From DMER64 sp041652255 (GTDB lineage: Bacteria; Bacteroidota; Bacteroidia; Bacteroidales; UBA932), in assembly GCA_041652255.1 (NCBI GenBank), contig JBAZHT010000002.1, forward strand, positions 23,609 to 87,608: a stretch of 64,000 bases of DNA, written 5' to 3'. Positions 44,330 through 53,712 of the stretch are shown piece by piece. The position numbers and the translations under genes were made by a program. The notes below the pieces were generated by a model. It worked only from the letters and a program-made list of their open reading frames with translations. It was not told where the DNA came from and did not search any database. How positions within the stretch are numbered: the stretch's first letter is position 1; each line of letters begins with the position of its first letter.

Positions 44330-46690
44330 CTAAAAACTGAAATTCCAGGTTATTGATGGCACTACACTAAAGAGGTATGTCATTTCCAGGTATTGTTCAC
44401 CAGTGGGTTTCATCCGGAAATTGATCGCCCACGGGTTTTTTCTTCCGTAAAGGTTGTACACGGAAATGTTCAGGGAATGCTTCCACCGCCTGTTCATGTT
44501 TCCCAGCCTGATGGTCAGCGAAGCGTCCATGCGGTGATAATCTGCCATCCGGTAAGAATTTCTTTCCGTATATACCGGGATCAGTTCGTTATAGAACCAG
44601 TAACGTCCTTCAGGCAAAGTAACGGGCTGACCGGTGGCATAGATCCAGTTAAGTGAAGCTTCCATGCGGGGCGAAATGTCATAAAACAGGACTATATTGA
44701 TGTTATGCGGGCGGTCAGAAGGAGAACGGTATTTCTGCCCGTTGTTTACCCCGGGAATGGTCCGGAAAGAACGGGACCAGGTATAACTGATCCAACCCGT
44801 CAGAGCCCCTTTGTTCCTTCTGAGAAGAAACTCGGCACCATAACTCTTCCCTGTCCCAAAACGCAATTCCGTTTCAATTTTATCGTACAATAAAAGGTTG
44901 GGATGGTCTTTAAAGTCCAGCACATTATCCAGGTCTTTGTAAAACAGTTCTACCGAAGCTTCATAATCCTTCCTGAACAGGGTGGCAAAAACCCCTGCCG
45001 AAACCTGGTGAGATGATTGAGGCTTAATACAGGGACTGGACGGGATCCATATTTCCATGGGAGACCCTGCCGAGGAAAACGAAAGTAAATGAACGTACTG
45101 GAGTGTTCGTGCGTAAGAGGCCTTGACCGAAATATTGGGAGACACCAGGTAAGAAATTCCCAAACGCGGCTCAAGCCCGTATTCATGATGAAAAAAATCT
45201 CCCGAAGGGATGTCCACCCCTTCTTCCTCTATCAGGTTATAATTCTCATCCACACTGTATAAAGTCGTAGGACCTGCATTATCAAAACGATTCAGCCTTA
45301 AGCCGTAACGCAATTCCATCCTTTCGCTGAACAGCTTGTGTTCATTGGAAAAATACAACACATTGACAAATCCCTGGCGTCGGGACATGGTAATATCCTG
45401 TTCTATCAGTACCCCGCTTTCCAGCTCCCCGGTACCGAGCGCTTTACCCGGCTGGTACCATTGAAAATTAGACGTATATCCAAATTCAGAAATATGCCCG
45501 GGAGCAAACATGTAGGTAAAATCAAGGCGCATTCCGGCATCCTGTATCCGGGATACCCACTCCATTTGCATTTCGTTAGTGCTGCCTTTAAAGTCATAAT
45601 CATAATTGGTATAGGCCGTATGCAGTTTCATGAAGAAACGATCGGAAAACGTATGGTTCCAGTTGATTGCCGCAACCGAATTCCCGAATTTGACGCCCAT
45701 GTCAGAGATCGCGAACTTATCCCGTCCGTTGTATAATGTCAGGTAAACGTAATTGTTGTCATTTACCCGCCATCGGACCCTGCCGTTTAGATCGTAAAAA
45801 TGGATGGTGGCATTTTTGATCAATTCATTTTTTGCCAGGGGAAGAAAAATATCCGCATAAGTCCGTCTTCCCGCTGCCAGGTATGTCAGCTGGTCTCCCG
45901 CCACGCTGCCCTGGACGGCAAGCTTGCTGGAGATCAAACCAATACCCCCGTTCACGGAAAAACGCCCGGCTCCGTCGGCCGGTATTACATCCAGCAATGA
46001 TGACAGGCGTCCGCCAAAACGGGCCGGTATGTCTCCTTTGTACAATGTCATATCGCTGACGGCATCGGAATTGAAAATGGAGAAAAACCCCAGCATATGG
46101 GACACATTGAACAAGGTGGCATTATCAAACAGGATCATGTTCTGGTCGGGGCTCCCTCCCCGAACATGAAACCCGCTGCTTCCTTCAGATGCCGCTTGTA
46201 CTCCGGGTAACATCTGGACCACTTTCAAGAGGTCTACTTCCCCAAATAGTGTTGGAACCCTCCGGATCACTTCTGCGTCTATTCGTTCTATGCTCATTTC
46301 TGCCCTTCGGAGTCTTGTTCCGGCATTTTCGGCAAAAACGGTAACACTTTCCAGATAATAGGACAATGGCACAAGGAAGAACAAGGTATCCTTATTCCTG
46401 TCAAGTACCATTTCGTGTACCTGCGTTTCGTACCCAATGTAGGAAACTTCGAATTTTACGGGGCCTTCCGGAAGATTCAAAACAAACCGCCCCCGGGTAT
46501 CTGTCAACGTCCAGGCCCCATTTCCTTCCATGACCTTGATGACGGCTCCCGTAAGCATTTCTCCTTCTTTCGAATCCATGACCTTCCCGGACAGGGTGTG
46601 CTTTGCCTGTGCATGCAACGCAGTCACCGGCAATATCAGTCCCAGAAAGATCCCTAAAGCTATTCCTATAACGGTAAAATTTCGCTTCAT
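44330..46690 (-). CDS. TonB-dependent outer-membrane receptor
   Basis: 786 residues. Signal peptide (about 1-28, HAQAKHTLSG), carboxypeptidase regulatory-like domain (about 30-115; SGKVMDSKEGEMLTGAVIKV), plug domain (about 125-230; LLKVVQMLPGVQAASEGSSGFHVRGGSPDQN) and a 22-strand-type barrel ending VPSITWNFSF with the C-terminal Phe expected for BAM recognition. Paired with the DUF4249 lipoprotein 3 bases downstream. This non-SusCD pair is common in Bacteroidota; the substrate is unknown and no degradation enzymes adjoin it. Confidence 0.94.
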   Translation of the reverse strand: MKRNFTVIGIALGIFLGLILPVTALHAQAKHTLSGKVMDSKEGEMLTGAVIKVMEGNGAWTLTDTRGRFVLNLPEGPVKFEVSYIGYETQVHEMVLDRNKDTLFFLVPLSYYLESVTVFAENAGTRLRRAEMSIERIDAEVIRRVPTLFGEVDLLKVVQMLPGVQAASEGSSGFHVRGGSPDQNMILFDNATLFNVSHMLGFFSIFNSDAVSDMTLYKGDIPARFGGRLSSLLDVIPADGAGRFSVNGGIGLISSKLAVQGSVAGDQLTYLAAGRRTYADIFLPLAKNELIKNATIHFYDLNGRVRWRVNDNNYVYLTLYNGRDKFAISDMGVKFGNSVAAINWNHTFSDRFFMKLHTAYTNYDYDFKGSTNEMQMEWVSRIQDAGMRLDFTYMFAPGHISEFGYTSNFQWYQPGKALGTGELESGVLIEQDITMSRRQGFVNVLYFSNEHKLFSERMELRYGLRLNRFDNAGPTTLYSVDENYNLIEEEGVDIPSGDFFHHEYGLEPRLGISYLVSPNISVKASYARTLQYVHLLSFSSAGSPMEIWIPSSPCIKPQSSHQVSAGVFATLFRKDYEASVELFYKDLDNVLDFKDHPNLLLYDKIETELRFGTGKSYGAEFLLRRNKGALTGWISYTWSRSFRTIPGVNNGQKYRSPSDRPHNINIVLFYDISPRMEASLNWIYATGQPVTLPEGRYWFYNELIPVYTERNSYRMADYHRMDASLTIRLGNMNRRWKHSLNISVYNLYGRKNPWAINFRMKPTGEQYLEMTYLFSVVPSITWNFSF

Positions 46691-46710
46691 TTATCCTGAA
46701 TATGTACATA

Positions 46711-46739
46711 AAAAGGAGAACATACGCGTCCTCCTTTTT
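46711..46739 (-). terminator. Probable terminator after HU
   Basis: AAAAGGAG (46711-46718) pairs with CTCCTTTT (46731-46738), 12-base loop. On the minus strand the stem ends in five T. It lies 39 bases past the HU stop and 20 bases before the TonB receptor start, so it could also act as a leader structure of that gene. Confidence 0.55.
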
Positions 46740-46777
46740 CATACCCGACTGGCGTCAGGCTAATGTTGTAACCTTGG

Positions 46778-47035
46778 CTACAGTTCAATACTGGGGCGGA
46801 ACTTAACTACTTTTTTAGCTTTGATTTTAATGGTAGCCCCGGTACGAGGATTACGTCCTGTCCTTTCGCCCCTGTGTCCTACAACAAATGAGCCAAACCC
46901 GACAAGTGTAACTCTTTCACCTTTTTTCATTGCTTTGGTAGTGGTAGCAAGAAAAGCGTCCAGCGCTTTTTTTGAATCAACTTTTGAAAGTCCGGATTCT
47001 GCAGCCATTGCGGCAATAAGATCTGCTTTGTTCAT
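46778..47035 (-). CDS. HU family DNA-binding protein
   Basis: 85 residues, full length. N-terminal helices (MNKADLIAAMAAESGLSK; DAFLATTTKAMKKGERV), the dimer core LVGFGSFVVGHR and the DNA-intercalating arm GRNPRTGATIKI with its Pro, ending KVVKFRPS. Bends and compacts DNA. Monocistronic, with its own promoter and a terminator. Confidence 0.96.
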   Translation of the reverse strand: MNKADLIAAMAAESGLSKVDSKKALDAFLATTTKAMKKGERVTLVGFGSFVVGHRGERTGRNPRTGATIKIKAKKVVKFRPSIEL

Positions 47036-47082
47036 AATAGTAAATATTAGGTTAAATGAATGTTTTCATCATGTAGTTGCCA

Positions 47083-47113
47083 CAAATCTAATACTTTTTT
47101 ATTTTGTTTCCAA
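47083..47113 (-). promoter_or_regulatory. Promoter of the HU gene
   Basis: TTG (47111-47113), 20 bases, then TAGATTTG (47083-47090) on the minus strand; 47 bases before the HU ATG. The upstream element lies inside the 3' end of the GSCFA gene. Confidence 0.55.
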
Positions 47114-48026
47114 TAGTTTGCAGCAATTCAGCCCTTTGTTTATCCAGATTATAAAGAAATTTTTCATAAGATCCGGTCCGGGGAAAAAGAGGTTTGTGCG
47201 CAAAAGAGGTATTAAGCTTATCCATTTCTCTTACAATTGCCATGGTTTCCTTATCTGTTGCAGCTTCCAGAAAACGTTTCCGGATGTAGGCAGTGGCCTC
47301 CTGCGAAAGGTGGCACCGATCGGTGGCATAAAACCTGTAATCACGTAATTCATCCATTATCAGTTCATAAGAAGGAAAATACCATATATCGGAAAATCTT
47401 TCCTGCAATCGCTTTATGGCCAGATGAAGGGAAGCCTTACTTAATTGGTTGCCGTGTGCCCCGTCTGCAAGGTGACGAATGGGACTAACGGTCATGATCC
47501 ATCTTTTATCCCCGTTCCGTTCAATAACAGGAGCCAGGACTTCAAAAATATCGGATGGTTCCAGGAATATACGGTCAAAAAGACGAGCCGGCATTTTGTG
47601 ACAATTTGCCACTACCGCACCGTTGTATTTATAAATCCATGCCGTCCCCAAAGTAAGTACAACAATATCAGCAGTTTTGAAAAAATCCGCAGCATTTTCA
47701 AGACGGGCATTTGCATATTCCAGAAACGCCCCGGGCGTTTCCCTGGAAAATGAAGTATGATGGTACAAGGAACCGAAAGCTTCGTATGGGAATTGGATTA
47801 CATCTTCCGAAGTAAAGAATCCGGGATTTTCCAGACGTTCCAGCGCAGAAGCAATGGAAGCCGGGTTGAATAACGGCCCAAAAGCATCTTCAGCCACCTG
47901 AAAATGCAGATCCCTCATCTGCTGTGCCATTTCCTGTGCAAAACAGGAGCCTGTGAACAGGAACCGTGTAGCGTAAGAAAACGGGGGAACAAGAGAGCCT
48001 GTTGTGATTTTTGTTTGCCATTCCAT
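47088..48026 (-). CDS. GSCFA domain protein (SGNH-hydrolase-like)
   Basis: 312 residues. The name-giving motif is visible as FTGSCFAQEM near residue 28, followed by a possible catalytic Asp/Ser arrangement of the SGNH/GDSL type (DIVVLTLGTAWIYK; TVSPIRHLADG; RCHLSQEA). No signal peptide. Family members are frequent in Bacteroidota; the function is unproven, and an esterase or acetyl transfer role is only an inference. Promoter box 5 bases before the ATG, divergent from the nucleoside transporter gene. Confidence 0.85.
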   Translation of the reverse strand: MEWQTKITTGSLVPPFSYATRFLFTGSCFAQEMAQQMRDLHFQVAEDAFGPLFNPASIASALERLENPGFFTSEDVIQFPYEAFGSLYHHTSFSRETPGAFLEYANARLENAADFFKTADIVVLTLGTAWIYKYNGAVVANCHKMPARLFDRIFLEPSDIFEVLAPVIERNGDKRWIMTVSPIRHLADGAHGNQLSKASLHLAIKRLQERFSDIWYFPSYELIMDELRDYRFYATDRCHLSQEATAYIRKRFLEAATDKETMAIVREMDKLNTSFAHKPLFPRTGSYEKFLYNLDKQRAELLQTIGNKIKKY

Positions 48027-48031
48027 ATACG

Positions 48032-48039
48032 CAAAGTTA
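48032..48039 (-). promoter_or_regulatory. Promoter -7 box of the GSCFA gene
   Basis: TAACTTTG (followed by C) on the minus strand, 5 bases before the ATG at 48026. Confidence 0.6.
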
Positions 48040-48049
48040 GCATTTTGTT

Positions 48050-48057
48050 TATCTTTG
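48050..48057 (+). promoter_or_regulatory. Promoter -7 box of the nucleoside transporter gene
   Basis: TATCTTTG (followed by C) on the plus strand, 25 bases before the GTG at 48083; back to back with the GSCFA box. Confidence 0.6.
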
Positions 48058-48082
48058 CGCAGTTACTCCAAAAACCATCCTT

Positions 48083-49525
48083 GTGAAAAAATTTCTATTC
48101 CTTCTGCTCTGTATGGTGTTGTCGGTAAATGTCATGCAGGCACAAAACGATTCCACTATTGTGGTTCAGTCCGGCACAGAGATCCTTGAAGCTGAAAATC
48201 CCTACCAGGGCATCCTGGAAAGCCGGCAATTCGTCTTCAATATTAAATCCATACTCAGGGGTTTGCTGGGTATTTTTTCCTTATTGCTTATTGCCTGGCT
48301 TTTCAGCACTGACAAGCGTCATGTCAGCTGGCGCACCGTGGGAATTGCCCTTGCCCTGCAATTGCTCATAGCCATAGGGATCCTTTCAGTCCCGGCCGTA
48401 CAGATGGTTTTTGATATCTTCGGGAGGGCTTTTGTAAAAGTTCTGGATTGGACAAGAGCAGGATCTGAATTCCTGTTCGGCTCATTGATGGATCAAAGCA
48501 GGTTCGGATTTGTTTTTGCTTTTCAGATCCTGCCAACTATAATATTCTTCTCGGCCCTTACCTCCCTGCTGTTTTACTGGGGAATCATTCAGAAAGTAGT
48601 ATGGGTGATGGCCTGGGTCTTCACAAAACTCATGCGTATATCCGGTGCCGAGAGCCTTTCCACCGCCGGAAACATCTTCCTGGGACAGACAGAAGCTCCG
48701 CTGCTGGTTAAGGCATATATCCCAAAAATGACAAAATCCGAGGTCATGCTTGTCATGACAGCCGGCATGAGTACCATGGCCGGTGGCGTTCTTGCCGCTC
48801 ACATTGGGATGTTGGGAGGTGGAGACGTTCAAATGAGCGTGGCCTTTGCAAAACACCTTCTTTCTGCCTCCGTAATGGCGGCACCCGGAGCCATAGCCAT
48901 GGCCAAGATCCTGGTTCCCCAGACAGAAACCATTGATAATTCGGTGACCGTTTCCAAAGAGAAAATGGGAAAAAGCGCGCTGGATTCCATAGCCAATGGA
49001 TCTATTGACGGGTTGAAGCTGGCGGCTAACGTAGCGGCTATGTTACTGGTGTTTTATGCATTGATTGCCGGAGCCAATTACATATTCGGGAAAGTGGGCC
49101 AATGGACTCATCTGAACAATCTGATCGCCAACTGGACGAACGGGATGTACGACAGCCTGTCCCTGGAATGCATTCTTTCGTATCTTTTTGCTCCCGTGAT
49201 CTGGCTCACCGGTGTTACCGGACAGGATCTGGCCCTGGTAGGCCGTTTGCTGGGAGAAAAGCTTATTATGACAGAATTTGTAGGTTATAGCAGCCTGGCA
49301 GAAATGATCCAGACCGGTGCCTTTGTCAGTCCAAAATCCCTGATCATTTCCACGTATGTGTTATGCGGTTTTGCCAATTTTGCCTCCGTCGGGATCCAGA
49401 TAGGAGGTATAGGGGGTATTGCCCCAAACCAAAGGCATTTACTGGCCAAATACGGGTTCAGGGCCCTGTTGGGTGCAACACTGGCCGGATTGCTGTCGGC
49501 TTCCATGATCGGGATGTTCCTGTAG
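48083..49525 (+). CDS. Concentrative nucleoside transporter (NupC/CNT family)
   Basis: 480 residues, GTG start. The N-terminus carries a signal-peptide-like segment (MKKFLFLLLCMVLSVNVMQA) and about 35 periplasmic residues before the CNT core, an extension I associate with Bacteroidota members. Core motifs: GNIFLGQTEAPLLVKAYI (nucleoside site), TAGMSTMAGGVLAAH, and GFANFASVGIQIGG. Sodium- or proton-coupled nucleoside uptake. It ends 3 bases from the convergent antiporter gene. Confidence 0.94.
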   Translation: MKKFLFLLLCMVLSVNVMQAQNDSTIVVQSGTEILEAENPYQGILESRQFVFNIKSILRGLLGIFSLLLIAWLFSTDKRHVSWRTVGIALALQLLIAIGILSVPAVQMVFDIFGRAFVKVLDWTRAGSEFLFGSLMDQSRFGFVFAFQILPTIIFFSALTSLLFYWGIIQKVVWVMAWVFTKLMRISGAESLSTAGNIFLGQTEAPLLVKAYIPKMTKSEVMLVMTAGMSTMAGGVLAAHIGMLGGGDVQMSVAFAKHLLSASVMAAPGAIAMAKILVPQTETIDNSVTVSKEKMGKSALDSIANGSIDGLKLAANVAAMLLVFYALIAGANYIFGKVGQWTHLNNLIANWTNGMYDSLSLECILSYLFAPVIWLTGVTGQDLALVGRLLGEKLIMTEFVGYSSLAEMIQTGAFVSPKSLIISTYVLCGFANFASVGIQIGGIGGIAPNQRHLLAKYGFRALLGATLAGLLSASMIGMFL

Positions 49526-49528
49526 CAT

Positions 49529-50479
49529 TTACACCGTAACAATAATCCATGCCAGGTAAGCGGCATAGACTGCCAGCAGGATGATGCCGTGCGTTCTGTT
49601 TAGTACGTGTTTTTTGCCGGTACCCACAAAAACCAGTAACAACAGACTCCCTGTTGCGGCGACCACTGCATCTGCCACCAGGTTCGGGTACATGGGAAGC
49701 GGCCGGATCACGGCACTCACCCCCAACACCAGGAAAATATTGAATATGTTGGATCCAATGATATTGCCCACGGCAATATCAGCGCTCTTTTTGTAAGCGG
49801 CTGCCACGGAAGTGGCCAACTCGGGAAGGGATGTTCCCAGGGCGACGATCGTTACCCCCACCACGGCCTGGCTTACGCCCCACGAAACAGCCAGGTTTAC
49901 AGCGGAACGGACGATCATCTCGGCCCCGAAAGCCAGGCCGGCCAGGCCTCCAACCACGAAAAACAAAGCTTTAGCTATGCCTATTGGCTTATAATTTTCA
50001 TCTGCCACGGGAGCTTCCCCCTTTTTGGCAAGGTAAAAAACATAAAGCATAAATGCGGAAAAGCATAGCAGGAGAAAAAGCCCGTCCAGACGGGACAACC
50101 CTTGCACCGGAGACACGAACATTCCGCTACCCAGTACAAGTACTGCCACTGCGGCAAATAAACTCAGGGGAATCTCCACACGAATGGTCGAACGTTGTGC
50201 TAAAAGGGGAAACAATATGGCCGAAAGGCCCAGTATGACGAAAGTATTGATGGAATTGCTCCCCAACACATTGGTCAGTGCAATTTCATTATTGCCTTCA
50301 ACGGCTGCCACCACGTTAACCACCAGTTCAGGAGCGGAAGTGCCAAAAGCAACGACCGTCAATCCTATCACCAGGTTTGAAATGTTGAATTTTGCGGCCA
50401 GTCCGGTCGCCCCGCTTATAAGGATATTGGCGCCTGATGTTAATAAAATAAACCCCGCTACAATCAACAGATAATCCAT
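49529..50479 (-). CDS. Calcium/sodium antiporter (CaCA family)
   Basis: 316 residues, about ten membrane helices in two inverted repeats. The ion-binding alpha repeats are clear: GLTVVAFGTSAPELVVNV with NVLGSNSINTF, and GVTIVALGTSLPELATSV with NIIGSNIFNIF. Exchanges Ca2+ for Na+ at the inner membrane. Follows the threonine dehydrogenase gene by 1 base. Confidence 0.95.
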   Translation of the reverse strand: MDYLLIVAGFILLTSGANILISGATGLAAKFNISNLVIGLTVVAFGTSAPELVVNVVAAVEGNNEIALTNVLGSNSINTFVILGLSAILFPLLAQRSTIRVEIPLSLFAAVAVLVLGSGMFVSPVQGLSRLDGLFLLLCFSAFMLYVFYLAKKGEAPVADENYKPIGIAKALFFVVGGLAGLAFGAEMIVRSAVNLAVSWGVSQAVVGVTIVALGTSLPELATSVAAAYKKSADIAVGNIIGSNIFNIFLVLGVSAVIRPLPMYPNLVADAVVAATGSLLLLVFVGTGKKHVLNRTHGIILLAVYAAYLAWIIVTV

Positions 50480-50480
50480 C

Positions 50481-51437
50481 TCACTTCAACAATTTTAATT
50501 TCAGGTTTCTCAACATATCGTCTGCCATGGCATCCATGTCCCATTTTGGTTTCCAGCCCCATTCTTCACGAGCACAGGAATCGTCCATATAATTGGGCCA
50601 GGAATCAGCTATGGCCTGCTTCACCGGATCTACCCGGTATTCCATCCGGAAATCCGGAACCCGTCTGCGGATCACTTCAAATAGTTCCCTGGGGCAAAAA
50701 CTCATGGCCGTAATATTAAAACTATTCCGGTGCAGCAGGAGAGCCGGGTCTGCCTCTATCAGGCCGCTGCATGCCTGCAGGGCATCCGGCATGTACATCA
50801 TATCCATATAAGAGTTATGAGGGATGGGGCACGTGTAGGATTCACCCTTTACGGCCGCGTAAAATACCTCAACGGCATAATCTGTAGTACCTCCTCCGGG
50901 AAGCGTTCCGTGAGAGATAATGCCAGGGAAACGAACACTGCGTGTATCTACGCCAAACCTTGAAAAATAATAATCGGACAGGAGTTCGCCGGATACTTTA
51001 CATACTCCGTAGATGGTATTCGGTCTCATTACCGTATCCTGCGGGGTTCCGTTTGAAGGAGTATTGTGTCCAAAAGCCCCTATGGAACTGGGTGTAAAAA
51101 CACCACATCCGTATTCCCTGGCCAGTTCCAGGCTATTGAGCAGGGCTCCCATATTGACGTGCCATGCCGTTTGCGGGTTCTTCTCTCCCGTTGCCGACAG
51201 TACGGCCACCAGGTTGAAGATCCAGTCCGGCCTGTATCTTTTTATCACTTCAGTATATGCGGCCGTATCCAGTGCGTTCAGACATTCTACGCGAACGCTT
51301 TCAGATAATTTACTGCATACTTCGGGCCGCAATTCGGCAGCAATTACCCGGTCTTCCCCGTAAAGTGCCTGCATATGCGGGATCAGTTCCGTTCCTATCT
51401 GCCCTCCGGCTCCTACGATTAAAATAGTTTTACTCAT
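50481..51437 (-). CDS. NAD-dependent epimerase/dehydratase, L-threonine 3-dehydrogenase-like
   Basis: 318 residues, extended SDR fold. NAD site VGAGGQIGTELIPHM, active-site PSSIGAFG (Ser) and YGVCKVSGE (YxxxK), and the substrate-side FPGIISHGTLPGGGTTDYAVEVF typical of the short-chain threonine dehydrogenase group of Bacteroidota. Would oxidise threonine to 2-amino-3-ketobutyrate. The usual next enzyme, 2-amino-3-ketobutyrate CoA ligase, is not in the window, so the assignment rests on sequence only. Confidence 0.85.
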   Translation of the reverse strand: MSKTILIVGAGGQIGTELIPHMQALYGEDRVIAAELRPEVCSKLSESVRVECLNALDTAAYTEVIKRYRPDWIFNLVAVLSATGEKNPQTAWHVNMGALLNSLELAREYGCGVFTPSSIGAFGHNTPSNGTPQDTVMRPNTIYGVCKVSGELLSDYYFSRFGVDTRSVRFPGIISHGTLPGGGTTDYAVEVFYAAVKGESYTCPIPHNSYMDMMYMPDALQACSGLIEADPALLLHRNSFNITAMSFCPRELFEVIRRRVPDFRMEYRVDPVKQAIADSWPNYMDDSCAREEWGWKPKWDMDAMADDMLRNLKLKLLK

Positions 51438-51462
51438 ATAATAGATATCAGGTTTTATATCC

Positions 51463-52578
51463 TTATTTAGGTGCCAGGCTATACAATACCAATGCGATCA
51501 TGGCATACAGCACGTTGGGGATCCATAAAGCTATGGCCGGCGGCAATACATCGGCATGTACAAACATTTCCGAAAATCTCAGGAAAAGAATGTATGAAAA
51601 ACTTAAGGCGATCCCGATCCCGATATTCAAGCCTATCCCACCCCTTCTTTTGCGTGAGGACAAGGCCACTCCCATAATAGTAAGAATGAACGAGGAAAAA
51701 GGGATAGCAATTCTTGAGTTTTTCTGGATCAGGGCAAATTTGATATTCGTATCACCCCTCATTTTAAGCGTTTCTATAAAACGATTCAGCTGGCTGAGGT
51801 TGAACTGTTCCACGGATTCTTTACGGCGTACAAGATCTGCTCCGGTAATATCTATAAGGGTATCCAGCTGCCTCCCCCAGGTCACTTTGTGGGATGAGTC
51901 CGAAAAACGACGGATGTTGTAATCATTCAGCCGCCATTTCCCGGAAGTGGAATCCCAGCGCGCAGTTTCCGCCGAAAGTTTTGAGATCAGCTCGTTGCCT
52001 CTGAAGGTTTCCAATGTAAAGCGAATGGCCGTAGAATTCCATGTATTATAGGATTCAATATAAACGTACGAACCGGGCTCCACCTGGTAATGAATATTGC
52101 GGTTGTATTCTGTTCTTGTTTTCAGGTAACGTTCTTCAAATGCCAGGCGGTTCTTGTTGGCAGGCGGTATGACAAACCAGTTCAAAGCCAGTGAGAGAAG
52201 GGCGATGAACAAAGCAGATAGAATATAAGGATACATGATCCTGTTAAAGCTGATACCTCCGCTGAGCATGGCAATGATCTCGCTGTGCCCTGCCAGTTTA
52301 GATGTAAAGAAGATCACGGAAATAAACACGAACAACGGGGAAAACATATTCATGAAATACGGGATGAAATTCATGTAATAATCTACCACAACGGCACGAA
52401 GGGGCGCTTCTTTGTCTACAAAATCGTCAATTTTCTCGCTGATGTCAAATATGATAACGATGCCTATAATAATAAGAATGGCAAAAAAATAAGTACCAAT
52501 AAATTTCCTGATAATATACCAGTCGAGTGTGGTAATATGGAAATTGTAAGGTCGTCTGTTGTTTTTATTTTTTTGCAT
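51463..52578 (-). CDS. lptG: LptF/LptG family LPS export permease (short form)
   Basis: 371 residues. LDWYIIRKFIGTYFFAILIIIGIVIIF opens the first of three N-terminal helices; periplasmic domain about 130-280; three C-terminal helices from about 285. Partner of the other LptF/G gene at 40394. The pairing with tgt (1-base overlap of start and stop) is a common Bacteroidota arrangement. F/G assignment by size and position is tentative. Confidence 0.88.
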   Translation of the reverse strand: MQKNKNNRRPYNFHITTLDWYIIRKFIGTYFFAILIIIGIVIIFDISEKIDDFVDKEAPLRAVVVDYYMNFIPYFMNMFSPLFVFISVIFFTSKLAGHSEIIAMLSGGISFNRIMYPYILSALFIALLSLALNWFVIPPANKNRLAFEERYLKTRTEYNRNIHYQVEPGSYVYIESYNTWNSTAIRFTLETFRGNELISKLSAETARWDSTSGKWRLNDYNIRRFSDSSHKVTWGRQLDTLIDITGADLVRRKESVEQFNLSQLNRFIETLKMRGDTNIKFALIQKNSRIAIPFSSFILTIMGVALSSRKRRGGIGLNIGIGIALSFSYILFLRFSEMFVHADVLPPAIALWIPNVLYAMIALVLYSLAPK

Positions 52579-53708
52579 TACAGCCTCGTTTCCAAACGTT
52601 TAACCATTTGATCTTTCCAGGAAGTAAAATCCCCGTTTTCAATATGTTCCGCAGCTTCCTTAACCAGTTGCAAATAAAACGCCAGGTTATGAAGACTGGC
52701 TATCTGCGGCCCCAACATTTCACCTGCTACAAACAGATGCCTTAAATAGGCACGTGAATAGGTGTTGTCTACAAATGAGGTTCCCTTTGCATCAACGGGA
52801 GAAAGGTCGTCGGCCCATTTCCGGTTTTTTATATTCACAATACCGTCCCTGGTGAATAACATACCGTTCCGGCCGTTTCTTGTAGGCATGACACAATCGA
52901 ACATATCAATTCCCCGGGCAATCCCTTCCAGAATATTGGCCGGGGTACCCACTCCCATTAAATAACGGGGTTTGTCTTCAGGCAGGTACGGGTGTATGGT
53001 TTCGATCATTTGATACATAACCTCGGCAGGTTCCCCAACGGAAAGTCCCCCGACGGCATATCCTTCGGCATCCAGGGAGGCGGCATGTTCGGCTGCCTGT
53101 TTCCGCAACCCGGGATATGTACATCCCTGTACAACAGGGAAAAAAGCCTGGCTGTAACCGTACAGTTCTTCTGTTCTGCGAAAATGTGCCAGACCTCTTT
53201 CCAGCCATTGTTGCGTCAAAAACATAGAATCGCGGGCATAATCATACGTGGCATCTCCGGGTGTACATTCATCCAGGGCCATGATGATATCGGCTCCTAT
53301 CATACGCTGGATATCCACGGCTTTTTCAGGTGAAAAAAAATGCCGGGAACCGTCAATATGCGATTGAAAGTAATACCCTTCCGGGGTAAGCTTGCGTTTT
53401 GCGGCCAGGGAAAAAACCTGGTACCCGCCGCTATCGGTCAGTACGGGTTTGTCCCAGCTGCAAAATTTATGGAAACCGCCTGCTTTATTGATGATATCCG
53501 TACCGGGTCGCAAATACAAATGATAGGTGTTCCCCAGGATAATCTGTGCTTTTGCATCTTCAGTCAGGTCTTTGTGGAACAGACCTTTCACCGTAGCCAG
53601 AGTCCCAACAGGCATGAAAACGGGTGTATTGATCTCTCCGTGATCCGTCATGATCTTACCGGTTCGTGCGACACTTTCCCGGTCTCTGTTCACTACAGTG
53701 AAATTCAT
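52578..53708 (-). CDS. tgt: Queuine tRNA-ribosyltransferase lacking the usual zinc cysteines
   Basis: 376 residues from the ATG at 53708; an upstream in-frame start lies in the rplQ terminator and the promoter. Exchanges guanine 34 of certain tRNAs for preQ1. Active-site segments are present: LTDSGGYQVFSL (catalytic Asp), MALDECTPGD, RYLMGVGTPANILEGI and GIDMFDCVMPTRNGRNG (nucleophile Asp). The C-terminal zinc loop, normally CxCxxC before NYSRAYLxHL, reads GTSFVDNTYSRAYLRHLF with no Cys; the later His (SLHNLAFY) is kept. The promoter box is 4 bases upstream. Confidence 0.95.
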   Translation of the reverse strand: MNFTVVNRDRESVARTGKIMTDHGEINTPVFMPVGTLATVKGLFHKDLTEDAKAQIILGNTYHLYLRPGTDIINKAGGFHKFCSWDKPVLTDSGGYQVFSLAAKRKLTPEGYYFQSHIDGSRHFFSPEKAVDIQRMIGADIIMALDECTPGDATYDYARDSMFLTQQWLERGLAHFRRTEELYGYSQAFFPVVQGCTYPGLRKQAAEHAASLDAEGYAVGGLSVGEPAEVMYQMIETIHPYLPEDKPRYLMGVGTPANILEGIARGIDMFDCVMPTRNGRNGMLFTRDGIVNIKNRKWADDLSPVDAKGTSFVDNTYSRAYLRHLFVAGEMLGPQIASLHNLAFYLQLVKEAAEHIENGDFTSWKDQMVKRLETRL

Positions 53709-53712
53709 CTTA

